From JBFMGD01 sp040751775 (GTDB lineage Bacteria; Bacillota; Dethiobacteria; DTU022), in the NCBI GenBank assembly GCA_040751775.1, contig JBFMGD010000013.1, forward strand, positions 1-59,709: 59,709 bases of DNA, written 5' to 3'. Made by a program: the position numbers and the translations under genes. The notes beneath the pieces are model-generated. The model did not search any database, was not told the origin of the DNA, and saw only the letters and a program-made list of their open reading frames with translations. Positions 16,606 through 24,475 of this stretch are shown here, one piece after another; position 1 is the first letter of the stretch; each line of letters begins with the position of its first letter.

Positions 16606-17793
16606 TTGGAGAAACCGCTGGCCGGATTAAAAGTAGTGGACTTAAGCCGGTTTATCGCCGGCCCGTACTGCACTATGAAGCTGGGCGATATGGGCGCGGA
16701 TGTGATCAAGGTGGAGACACCGGATAAGGGCGACGATTCCCGGGCCTTGGGACCGCCTTTTATCAACGGGGAGTCGGCCTACTACCTTTCTTTCAACCGG
16801 AATAAAAAAAGCATTACCCTCAACTTGCGTACAGCCGAAGCCAAAGAAATTTTAACCAAACTGATCGCGGAAGCGGATATCTTCGTGGAGAATTTCCGGA
16901 TCGGGGTCACCGCCCAGATGGGCCTGGCCTATGAAGATGTGAAAAAAATCAAGGAAGATATCATCTACTGTTCCATTACCGGTTTCGGTCATAACAGCCC
17001 CTACCGGGAAAAGCCCAGCTTTGATGTCATGGTGCAGGGAGAATCGGGGCTGATGAGCATAACCGGATTTTCCGACAACCCGCCGCAGCGGGTCGGTATA
17101 GCAATCGCCGATATCCTGGGCGGGTTCCACGCGGTCGAAGGTGTCTTGCTGGCTTTGCTGGCCAGGCAGAAAACGGGCCGGGGCCAATTTATCGATGTTT
17201 CATTAATGGACTCGATCCTGGCCATCCTTACCTACCAAGCCGGCCACTTTCTGGCCACAGGGGAGGCGCCGCCGCGGGTGGGCAACCGCCATCCGATGAT
17301 CACGCCCTACGAGAGCTTTGAAAGCAAAGACGGTTACGTCATCTTTGCCGTAGGCAACCAGCGTCTCTGGGAAAGCTTCGTCAAAGCGTTGGGGCGCCCG
17401 GAACTGAACGAGGACCCCCGTTTTAAGGATATGGCCGCCCGGAACAGGCATCCGGGTGAGCTAAAAGAAATTATCGAAGGCATTACCGCACGGAGAACCA
17501 CGGCGGAATGGATCAAGGTTATGGATGAGGCCGGTGTCCCTTGCGGGCGGATCCGCACCCTGGACCAGGTCTTGACCGACCCGCATGTGCACGTGCGGGA
17601 GATGGTGGTGGAAAAAGATCATCCCATCGCCGGCCGGATTAAGTTAATGGGGGTACCGGTCAAACTTTCCCTGACTCCCGGGGAGGTGGCGGCGGCGCCG
17701 CCGACTCTGGGACAGCATACCGACGAGTTGTTGCGGCAGTTGGGTTATCCGGAGGAAGAGATTACCCGGCTCCATGAAAAAGGCATCGTCTAA
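16606..17793 (+). CDS. class III CoA-transferase (CaiB/BaiF/Frc family)
   Basis: A 395-aa enzyme moving CoA between carboxylic acids through an aspartyl-CoA mixed anhydride. The N-terminus (LAGLKVVDLSRFIAGPYCTMKLGDMGAD-type, DVIKVE, LNLRTAEAK) is typical, and the catalytic aspartate is Asp169 in GIAIADILGG, the number it also has in formyl-CoA:oxalate CoA-transferase. TTG start with AAAGGAG upstream. Substrate unknown. Its position before ureide genes makes oxalate-type acids a candidate, but no oxalyl-CoA decarboxylase is in the window. A terminator follows immediately, so it is probably a single transcription unit. Confidence 0.88.
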   Translation: MEKPLAGLKVVDLSRFIAGPYCTMKLGDMGADVIKVETPDKGDDSRALGPPFINGESAYYLSFNRNKKSITLNLRTAEAKEILTKLIAEADIFVENFRIGVTAQMGLAYEDVKKIKEDIIYCSITGFGHNSPYREKPSFDVMVQGESGLMSITGFSDNPPQRVGIAIADILGGFHAVEGVLLALLARQKTGRGQFIDVSLMDSILAILTYQAGHFLATGEAPPRVGNRHPMITPYESFESKDGYVIFAVGNQRLWESFVKALGRPELNEDPRFKDMAARNRHPGELKEIIEGITARRTTAEWIKVMDEAGVPCGRIRTLDQVLTDPHVHVREMVVEKDHPIAGRIKLMGVPVKLSLTPGEVAAAPPTLGQHTDELLRQLGYPEEEITRLHEKGIV

Positions 17794-17796
17794 TGA

Positions 17797-17825
17797 GAAA
17801 CCCCTTTTTGAGGGGGTTTCTTTTT
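17797..17825 (+). terminator. rho-independent terminator
   Basis: GAAACCCC, loop TTTTTGA, GGGGGTTTC, then five T residues, starting 4 bp after the CoA-transferase stop. It separates that gene from the carbamoyltransferase-allH unit. Confidence 0.88.
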
Positions 17826-17926
17826 ATAAGGGTGGTTGTATGTGATGCAGGCCGGTAAGTGAAAATAAAAGTGTGTTTTATAATAATCGTTTAAGCAATA
17901 TATTTCGTGAAAGAGGTGTCGTCAAA

Positions 17927-18934
17927 ATGGGTAATGAAACAATTTATCACTGCATCAACGTGCAGCAATTCAGCCGTGCCTTCCTGGAGGAGATCTGCGA
18001 CCTGGCCGATAAAATCCGGCAAATCGCCAAAACCAAGGCGGGGATGGAGTATCTTGCCTCCACTTTAAATCACAAGCAGGCCATGCTCTACTTTGTGCAG
18101 CCGTCCACGCGGACCTTTCTCTCTTTCTACAGCGCCTGCCAGGTCCTGGGGATTAAGTGCGCCGAGGTGCGCGACCCGAAAACATCTTCCGAGGTGAAAG
18201 GGGAGTCGGAGGAAGATACAGTGCGGACGTTTTCTTCCTACTTTGATCTGATTATCATGCGCCATCCGCGGGCCAATTTTGCGGAAAAGATCGCCGGCCT
18301 GCTGGACGGAACGGAAAGACCGGTACCGGTGATAAACGCCGGTTCCGGCAAAGACCAACACCCCACGCAAGCGCTCCTGGATATCTATACCCTGCGCCGC
18401 AGCTTTTTGCACCGCGGGGGGATCGATCAAAAAAAGGTCGCTTTCGTAGGCGACCTGCTGCGCGGCCGTACTGTTCGCTCCCTGGCCCGGCTCTTAACCA
18501 AGTTTGACGGGGTAAAACAGTATTTTGTAGCCCCGCCGGACTTTCAAATCGGCCGTGATGTTCTTGATTATCTGGATGAGCAGAAAATGCCCTATGAGAT
18601 TGTGGAAGATTTCGAAGCGATCATTCCCAAACTCGACGCGATCTATATGACACGGCTGCAGGATGAGTGGGACGCGGAAGATAATACCGGCGCGGTACTA
18701 GACATTGAACGCTTTTCATTTAAAGAACGCCACCTGTCATTGCTTAAGGCCGACGCGGTGCTGCTGCACCCGCTGCCCCGCCGCTCGGAAATAGCCGTCG
18801 AAGTGGACGCGGACCCCCGGGCCGGCTACTGGCGCCAGGTCAGGAACGGCATGTGGATTCGCGTGGCCCTGATTGCCATGACCTTTCGCCGGGCGGAGAA
18901 CATCCTGCAGTATTATCTGACCAACAATCTATGA
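17927..18934 (+). CDS. aspartate carbamoyltransferase-family enzyme
   Basis: A 335-aa transcarbamylase. The residues used by ATCase are present: phosphate loop STRT (60-63, followed by Phe where ATCase usually has Arg), Lys91 in VKGES, Arg112 in MRHP, HPTQALLD (145-152), Arg181 in GRTVRS, MTR (241-243) and HPLPR (281-285). It is longer than a typical about 310-aa PyrB. No pyrimidine gene is near; its stop overlaps the start of an AllH gene. It could be the housekeeping PyrB, or a paralogue for a ureide. ATG 17927 (AGAGGTG upstream) is preferred to an upstream ATG at 17873. Confidence 0.8.
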   Translation: MGNETIYHCINVQQFSRAFLEEICDLADKIRQIAKTKAGMEYLASTLNHKQAMLYFVQPSTRTFLSFYSACQVLGIKCAEVRDPKTSSEVKGESEEDTVRTFSSYFDLIIMRHPRANFAEKIAGLLDGTERPVPVINAGSGKDQHPTQALLDIYTLRRSFLHRGGIDQKKVAFVGDLLRGRTVRSLARLLTKFDGVKQYFVAPPDFQIGRDVLDYLDEQKMPYEIVEDFEAIIPKLDAIYMTRLQDEWDAEDNTGAVLDIERFSFKERHLSLLKADAVLLHPLPRRSEIAVEVDADPRAGYWRQVRNGMWIRVALIAMTFRRAENILQYYLTNNL

Positions 18935-19806
18935 GACCGGTTGAAGCGCTCTGGTATGCCGCCGATTTGGACGGATACCGCTTTGATGCTGTCTTGCGGG
19001 TGCTTTCGGTGCATGAACAGGTAATCAACATCGAGGTGAGCGGATGGCCTCACCTGCTGATGCTCGCCGCGCCCACCCTGCCGCGCGGGCCGGCTGTAGT
19101 CGGTTTGCCGGCCGCGGCTTATAAAAGCTGCCGGGCTAAATTGCCGCCCGGAGCGGCAGGACGCTTCTCACCGGGCGCAATCTGTTGGCCCGGCACAGGG
19201 GAGGCTCCGGCAATAAACTGGCGCGGCCGGCCGGTGCTGTCATTTACGCCGCCCGGCGGACCGGCGGGCCGTGTGCAAGACATTAAGAGTACACTGCGAC
19301 GGTATCGGCAGTTGCTGGACCGGGCCGGGTTTGATTCCGCCGGCGCCGTGCTGCTGGAGAGGCCCGGCGGAGAGCCCTACTTCCGCCAGGCGATCCAAAG
19401 CGCCTATCCGATCCTGGTTCACTCATTACTGGATAATAATGAGCAGGAATTTAATGAAGCTTGTCGAAAGTTAATCGGGTTAGGACGGGGCGCCACACCG
19501 ACCGGAGACGATTTAATCTACGGCAGCCTCACCGCGTATCACTTTTACCGCCGGGTAAGCGGTGACGCCTGGGCGGGGCCGCGCTACGCGGACGGTGTCT
19601 TACAGCATACCTCGCCGCTGGGGCGCCACCTGTTGGAAATGGGACGGAAAGGGCTGACACCGGAACCGCTCAGGGATTTTTTAAATTCTATTCTACGGGG
19701 CAGTTATAAAGAAGAATTGCTTGAGAAACTGACCCAAATTGGTTCCACAACCGGTTTTGACATCACGATCGCCGTGCTGTCCCTCTTAAACCGGATCTAT
19801 TTCTAA
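18931..19806 (+). CDS. allH: AllH-family (DUF2877) protein
   Basis: A 291-aa protein with the DUF2877 signature GLGRGATPTGDDLIYGSL (about 189-206) and the C-terminal segment TTGFDITIAVLSLL. In E. coli the relative YlbF is reported as AllH, one of three proteins (FdrA/AllF, YlbE/AllG, YlbF/AllH) that make up oxamate carbamoyltransferase. ATG 18931 overlaps the preceding carbamoyltransferase stop in ATGA, so translation is coupled. Its proposed partners lie 5.5-8.5 kb downstream. I infer the assignment from motif and neighbourhood; catalytic residues of the family are not known to me. Confidence 0.82.
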   Translation: MRPVEALWYAADLDGYRFDAVLRVLSVHEQVINIEVSGWPHLLMLAAPTLPRGPAVVGLPAAAYKSCRAKLPPGAAGRFSPGAICWPGTGEAPAINWRGRPVLSFTPPGGPAGRVQDIKSTLRRYRQLLDRAGFDSAGAVLLERPGGEPYFRQAIQSAYPILVHSLLDNNEQEFNEACRKLIGLGRGATPTGDDLIYGSLTAYHFYRRVSGDAWAGPRYADGVLQHTSPLGRHLLEMGRKGLTPEPLRDFLNSILRGSYKEELLEKLTQIGSTTGFDITIAVLSLLNRIYF

Positions 19807-19995
19807 GCAATAAGGTTTCTTTTGATAATGTGTAACAATTATCCGAATTATTAGATACTGGTAACAACAAAATAGCTGCAAATTTGTTGATCCATGCTAA
19901 AGGGAATAGGGCGAGACTAGAGAATTTACTAAATTGAAGCAATATAACTATTATTCTGCTCTATCAGTTGAGTTAATATACTATAGGAGGGGGTG

Positions 19996-20073
19996 ATGCC
20001 AAGCGTTCTGCAGGCAAGTTGGCATTATTTTGGCAGTACTATACTATTCATAAGGAGGAAATTTAAAGTATGA
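19996..20073 (+). CDS. 25-codon leader ORF before the purine permease
   Basis: ATG 19996 follows AGGAGG (19985-19990) at 5-nt spacing, one of the best ribosome sites in the window. The peptide begins MPSVLQASWHYFG and ends IRRKFKV. Its TGA (20071-20073) overlaps the permease ATG (20070) in ATGA, and it contains the permease ribosome site (AGGAGG) in its own last codons. The first codons lie in a hairpin (ATGCCAA 19996-20002 pairing with TTGGCAT 20019-20025). The arrangement suggests translational coupling or attenuation. I know no named family. Confidence 0.5.
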   Translation: MPSVLQASWHYFGSTILFIRRKFKV

Positions 20074-21443
20074 GTGTACCGGGAAAAATGGTTTACACGC
20101 TGGATGACGTGCCGAAGCCCTTTACCAAGGCTCTCGGCCTGGGGATCCAGCACGTCCTGACCATGTTCGGCGCCACCGTGGCGGTGCCGCTGATCCTGGC
20201 GCCTGTTATGGGCATGAGCCCGCAGCAGACGGCCGTGCTCGTGGCCTCCGTGATGCTCTGCTCGGGTATCGCCACCTTCCTGCAGACAAACTTCGGGACC
20301 AGGCTGCCGATCATCCAGGGCGTCTCCTTCTCATTCCTGGGGCCGTTTTTCGCCATTATCGCCGCTACCGCGGGCGGCGCCGATACGATGCAGCATATCG
20401 CCGGCGCGATCATCCTCGGCGCCCTGGTGGAGATGCTGGTCGGCTTTACCGGCCTGATCGGCAAGCTGCAGAAGTACGTCAGCCCCGTGGTTATCGGCCC
20501 GGTCATTGCTATGATCGGTCTAGCCCTTTATAACGCGGGCGCGCCCATGGCCGGCCAGAACTGGATTCTCGCGATAATCGTCATCGTCTGCGCTTTCTTC
20601 TTCTCCCTGATACTCGGGCCGAAGAAGCCGTTTTTCTCCCTCTTCCCGATTTTGCTGGCGGTAATTGTTGCCTATATCGTCGCGGTGTTCATGGGGAAAG
20701 TCGACTTTTCGGCGATTGCAGCCGCCCCCTGGTTCCGCCTGCCCTGGGGCGAAGGCGGTTGGATTCTCCCCTGGGGGATGCCCAAGTTTGACGTAGGCTT
20801 CTTCCTGGTCGTCCTGGCCGGGTACCTGGCCTCGATGATCGAGTCCTACGGTGACTACCACTCCATTAGCGCCGCCGCCCAGGCGCCGGCGCCCACCGGG
20901 AAACAGATCAGCCGCGGGATCGGCATGGAAGGCCTCGGCTGCTTCTTTACCGGGCTTTTAGGCGGTTTCGCCAGCACCAGCTATACCGAGAATATCGGCC
21001 TGGTGGGGCTGACCAAGGTGGCCAGCCGCTACGTGGTCAATATCGCCGTGGTGATTTTGATTATCTTCGGCATCTTCGGCAAGTTTGGCGGCGCCGTGGC
21101 GACCATCCCCGGCGCAATCGTCGGCGGGCTTTACTGCACCCTCTTCGGCCTGATCGCCTCGATCGGCCTGAGCAACTCGGCCAAGGCGGACTTGAGTTCC
21201 ATGCGCAACCTGATGATCATGGGCTTTATCCTCTTCATGGGCTTAAGCCTTCCCGCTTATTTCAAAGGCGCCGAGGTATCTTTCGAGCCGGTCTGGCTGA
21301 GCAACATCGTCACCACCATCGGTTCCACCGGTATGGCGGTGTCGGCCATCCTCGGCTTGATCCTAGACAACGTGATCCCCGGCACTGCGGAAGAGCGGGG
21401 AATCACCGCGTTTTTGAACCAGGGCAAGTCTGCTTCCGCCTAA
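20070..21443 (+). CDS. NCS2-family purine/pyrimidine permease
   Basis: A 457-aa transporter with 12-14 membrane segments, probably importing xanthine, uric acid or uracil with protons or sodium. Diagnostic segments are GIQHVLTMFGATVAVPLIL at the N-terminus, QGVSFSFLGPF, the transport motif around MIESYGDYHSISAAAQ, and GIGMEGLGCFFTGLLGG. Neighbouring PucR, xanthine-dehydrogenase-type and carbamate kinase genes favour a purine or ureide substrate. It is preceded by a leader ORF and followed by a terminator, so it is probably transcribed alone. Confidence 0.92.
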   Translation: MSVPGKMVYTLDDVPKPFTKALGLGIQHVLTMFGATVAVPLILAPVMGMSPQQTAVLVASVMLCSGIATFLQTNFGTRLPIIQGVSFSFLGPFFAIIAATAGGADTMQHIAGAIILGALVEMLVGFTGLIGKLQKYVSPVVIGPVIAMIGLALYNAGAPMAGQNWILAIIVIVCAFFFSLILGPKKPFFSLFPILLAVIVAYIVAVFMGKVDFSAIAAAPWFRLPWGEGGWILPWGMPKFDVGFFLVVLAGYLASMIESYGDYHSISAAAQAPAPTGKQISRGIGMEGLGCFFTGLLGGFASTSYTENIGLVGLTKVASRYVVNIAVVILIIFGIFGKFGGAVATIPGAIVGGLYCTLFGLIASIGLSNSAKADLSSMRNLMIMGFILFMGLSLPAYFKGAEVSFEPVWLSNIVTTIGSTGMAVSAILGLILDNVIPGTAEERGITAFLNQGKSASA

Positions 21444-21464
21444 AGCGGCAAGCACAGGTAACAC

Positions 21465-21497
21465 AAAGGAGGCGGGCCCCGGAGCTCGCCTCCTTTT
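21465..21497 (+). terminator. rho-independent terminator
   Basis: AAAGGAGGCGGGC and GCTCGCCTCCTTT arms around a short loop, ending in five T residues, 22 bp after the permease stop. It may also act on the convergent pucR transcript. Confidence 0.85.
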
Positions 21498-21579
21498 TCA
21501 CATTAGCCGGAACAACATCTGCACACTACGGTATCTCATAATTTGGTCCCGACACGAAATGGTGTTTAAGAGCTGTGCC

Positions 21580-23262
21580 CTAGGTTTTCTCCGAGCGAAA
21601 GAGCTTGAGGATATTGACGGCAATCTCCATGTTCAGGGCGTTTTCCGGGTTAGCCAGGTTTATACCGGTCAACTCTTCGATTTTTTTGATCCGGTAGAGG
21701 ATCGTGTTGTAGTGAGTGAAAAGCTTCTTGGATGTCAGTTTAAGGTTTCGGTTTACCTCGTAGTAGGTCTCCAGGGTAATGATCAGCTCGCCGTTCTTGG
21801 CCCGGTCGTATTCAAAAACCGGCTGCAGCAGGTCTTCGACAAATCTCTCCAGCTCTTTCTTGTTTTTTTCGCTTAAAATCTTATAAAACCCGAGTTCTTC
21901 GAAGTGCGCCTGGTTGCTGGTTTCCGACAGCTGGCAGATTTTCATCGCTTCCCGCGCTTCTTTAAAACTGCGGTTGATCTTCCGGATACTGTTGTAAGAC
22001 CGGCCGATGCCGACTTTTAAATTTAGCTTCGCCTTAATCGTTTCGTTCAAGTGCCGGATCAGGGAAATACAGAGTTTCCTGAGGTTATCCGATGGGTTGC
22101 CATCGCCGACTTCAGTGACGACGACGATATTGTTGCCCTTGATCCCGGCGATCAGGTTGCATTGGTCCTGCAGATTCTGAAATTTATTGATCGCCATGAG
22201 CAGGCTCTCCTTGGTGCTGGGTCCGTTAATATCCGCGGGCAGGCCGGACATCTCATTGAAGCTGTCGTCATTAATCATGATCACCGCGGTCGGTTTTAAC
22301 AGGTCGATGTTAAAGACGCGGCCCCGCTTGATCATTTCCTCTTCGCTCTCAAAATCGCATGAGAGCAAGATTTCCAGGAATTCCGTGCGATAGTTTTTCT
22401 CAATTTCAAATATCGCCTTACGCTTGGTGAAATCAAACGCGGCGATGGTGGCTGCTCTTTCCAGGATCAAAATATCCGGATCCGAAATCGGACTATTGCA
22501 CAGGGCTACCATGTGCCCGAATTCGCTTTTGTCAGCCACGATCGGGATGCGGATAGCCTTGATCGTGGGTGGACTTTCCGCGCCGCCGGCATATTCTAGG
22601 GAGTACTTAATCTCTTTGATATTGCCGAAGCGCAGTTTTTCCTGCTTGATCTCCGGGCTTCCCTCGGTAAAGAGAAGTTCAAACTTGTCTTTATCGGGAC
22701 AATCCGGGTTTACCGTGAGCTGTTCCTCGCGGTCCAGGATGGCAACCGGATTGGAGATCAGCTTGGCCGTTTCGATGCACAGATTTTCCAGGTGACTGCC
22801 GTTCAAGACGATATCCATCAACTTTTTATGAGCCTGTTCCAGTTTTTGCAGCACTTTGTTCTGCTTATTGAAAATAACGCCTAAAATAGGGGCGATAATT
22901 TCGGAAAAAGAAAGGTCGTACGGTACTTCCAACAGAGGGATGCCGTGTTCGTCGGCGCTTTTGATCAGTTCGGCGGGGATTTCGGAGATATAGCGTTTCG
23001 GTTTGATGGCCAGCCCGGCGCTGCCTCTCTCGGCCATACGGGGTATGAGCATGGTCAGCAGTTCAGGGTATTCCCGGAAAGGGTAGCCGGTTGTCAGGAG
23101 GAACTCGCCGTCCATCAGCCAATCCATGATATCGGGCACTTCAATGACATTGACCAGTTTAATAACCCGTTCCAACCCGCTTTGCCCGCCAACGAGGCGC
23201 AGCCGGTTGACGATACCGAGGGAAAGAGCTTCCTTGATTGTAATGCCGTATTGTTTTTGCAT
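21580..23262 (-). CDS. pucR: PucR-family transcriptional regulator
   Basis: A 560-aa regulator with the PucR layout. The N-terminal purine-catabolism domain (about 6-125: TIKEALSLGIVNRLRLVGG, VIEVPDIMDWLMDGEFLLTTGY) is followed by a CdaR/GGDEF-like middle (about 280-420). The C-terminal HTH_30 (LETYYEVNRNLKLTSKKL, HYNTILYRIKKIEELTG) binds DNA. In Bacillus subtilis PucR controls purine catabolism. ATG 23262 has AGGAGG seven bases upstream; a longer reading to 23322 has none. It is divergent from the carbamate kinase/fdrA/xdh operon and convergent with the permease, so both are candidate targets. Confidence 0.9.
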   Translation of the reverse strand: MQKQYGITIKEALSLGIVNRLRLVGGQSGLERVIKLVNVIEVPDIMDWLMDGEFLLTTGYPFREYPELLTMLIPRMAERGSAGLAIKPKRYISEIPAELIKSADEHGIPLLEVPYDLSFSEIIAPILGVIFNKQNKVLQKLEQAHKKLMDIVLNGSHLENLCIETAKLISNPVAILDREEQLTVNPDCPDKDKFELLFTEGSPEIKQEKLRFGNIKEIKYSLEYAGGAESPPTIKAIRIPIVADKSEFGHMVALCNSPISDPDILILERAATIAAFDFTKRKAIFEIEKNYRTEFLEILLSCDFESEEEMIKRGRVFNIDLLKPTAVIMINDDSFNEMSGLPADINGPSTKESLLMAINKFQNLQDQCNLIAGIKGNNIVVVTEVGDGNPSDNLRKLCISLIRHLNETIKAKLNLKVGIGRSYNSIRKINRSFKEAREAMKICQLSETSNQAHFEELGFYKILSEKNKKELERFVEDLLQPVFEYDRAKNGELIITLETYYEVNRNLKLTSKKLFTHYNTILYRIKKIEELTGINLANPENALNMEIAVNILKLFRSEKT

Positions 23263-23359
23263 CGACAATCCTCCTGTACAGCTAGTAATAAGAGAGTACC
23301 AAAACCAGGGCGTTGTTGTCAATTGTTTTTGTGCGTTATCTACAACGAAAAGGATACGA

Positions 23360-23459
23360 TTTAGATAAATAATCTAAAGGATTTATCCGGCGGTGTGTAT
23401 AATTTTTAGAATGTAATTACAACTTGACTGCGGCATAATATCTTCAAATAAAATATGCC
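23360..23459. promoter_or_regulatory. divergent regulatory region with two inverted repeats
   Basis: The region between pucR and the carbamate kinase gene holds a perfect 7-bp inverted repeat TTTAGAT-aaata-ATCTAAA (23360-23378). A second inverted repeat, GGCATA (23432-23437) and TATGCC (23454-23459), overlaps a possible -35 (TTGACT, about 23424). These are candidate PucR operators. Binding is inference; I know no reliable consensus for this PucR subgroup. Confidence 0.4.
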
Positions 23460-23495
23460 TTTTCCAATGCATTCATTAGAAACAGGAGGTAATCA

Positions 23496-24470
23496 GTGAA
23501 GATGCGCATTACCGTTGCTTTAGGTGGAAACGCTTTACTCCAGGCGGGGCAGAAGGGAACGGTTGAGGAACAACTGCTCAATATCAGGATAGCCTGCAAA
23601 CAGTTGGCCCAAATTGCGTCCAACCATGATTTAGTGATTACTCATGGTAACGGGCCCCAGGTTGGTAAAATACACCTGCAAAACGAGTTGGCCGCCGAAA
23701 TAACACCGGCCATGCCGCTCGATGTTTGCGGCGCAATGTCGCAAGGTCAAATCGGCTATCTGCTGCAGCAGGAATTAAGCGGTGCACTGGCCAAACTGGG
23801 TACACCAAGAGAGATCGCCGCTTTAATCACCCGGGTGGTCGTTGATCCGCGTGACCCTTCGTTCCAGAATCCCACCAAACCGATCGGATCTTTTTATAGC
23901 CAGGCGGATGCCGCTAAATTTATGCAAGAGAAAAATGAAACGTGGATCGAAGATTCGGGCCGGGGTTGGCGAAAAGTGGTTCCTTCGCCGCAACCGCGGC
24001 GTTTGGTTGAAGAGAAGACGATTAAGAAACTGGTGGAAAGTTCTTGCCTGGTGATCGCTTCCGGCGGCGGCGGCATCCCCGTTATCGAAAATCGGGACGG
24101 CGGTTACCGGGGTATCGAAGCGGTGATCGACAAAGATTTGGCCGGGGCGCTGTTGGCAGAAATTGTCGATGCCGAGCTTTTCATTATTCTTACCGATGTG
24201 GCGCGGGTTTATTTGAACTACAGCAAACCGAACCAACAGGAGTTGCGCGATATTGCCGTGGAAGAGCTCTCTGCATATGCCGCGGCGGGCCATTTTGCCG
24301 CGGGCAGCATGGGGCCAAAGGTGCAGGCCGCGATCCGTTTCGCGGCGAAAGAAGGGCGCCGCGCGGTGATTACTTCGCTGGACCGCGTTTTAGAGGCGCT
24401 GCAAGGCGATGCGGGAACCCAGGTTACCGCCGCCGGTTCTTTAACTGCACCGTTTTCAAGAAGGAGTTGA
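23496..24470 (+). CDS. arcC: carbamate kinase
   Basis: A 324-aa cytoplasmic enzyme making ATP, ammonia and CO2 from carbamoyl phosphate and ADP. Signatures are VALGGNALLQAG at the N-terminus, THGNGPQVG, VIASGGGGIPVI and GSMGPKVQAAIRF near the end. GTG start with AGGAGG upstream. It opens a plus-strand operon and lies 5 bp from fdrA, the same pairing as in E. coli allantoin metabolism, so it most likely harvests carbamoyl phosphate from ureide breakdown. No arginine deiminase is present, which argues against an ADI-pathway role. Confidence 0.95.
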   Translation: MKMRITVALGGNALLQAGQKGTVEEQLLNIRIACKQLAQIASNHDLVITHGNGPQVGKIHLQNELAAEITPAMPLDVCGAMSQGQIGYLLQQELSGALAKLGTPREIAALITRVVVDPRDPSFQNPTKPIGSFYSQADAAKFMQEKNETWIEDSGRGWRKVVPSPQPRRLVEEKTIKKLVESSCLVIASGGGGIPVIENRDGGYRGIEAVIDKDLAGALLAEIVDAELFIILTDVARVYLNYSKPNQQELRDIAVEELSAYAAAGHFAAGSMGPKVQAAIRFAAKEGRRAVITSLDRVLEALQGDAGTQVTAAGSLTAPFSRRS

Positions 24471-24475
24471 GGAAG

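Noticed and set aside
19807..19995. Purine riboswitch before the permease
   Set aside because: The conserved three-way-junction sequence of the purine aptamer is not visible; only the leader ORF and a simple hairpin are supported.
24044..24475. Long N-terminal extension in frame with fdrA
   Set aside because: It lies over the end of carbamate kinase in another frame and reads as Arg/Gly-rich nonsense; ATG 24476 with its ribosome site fits the family.
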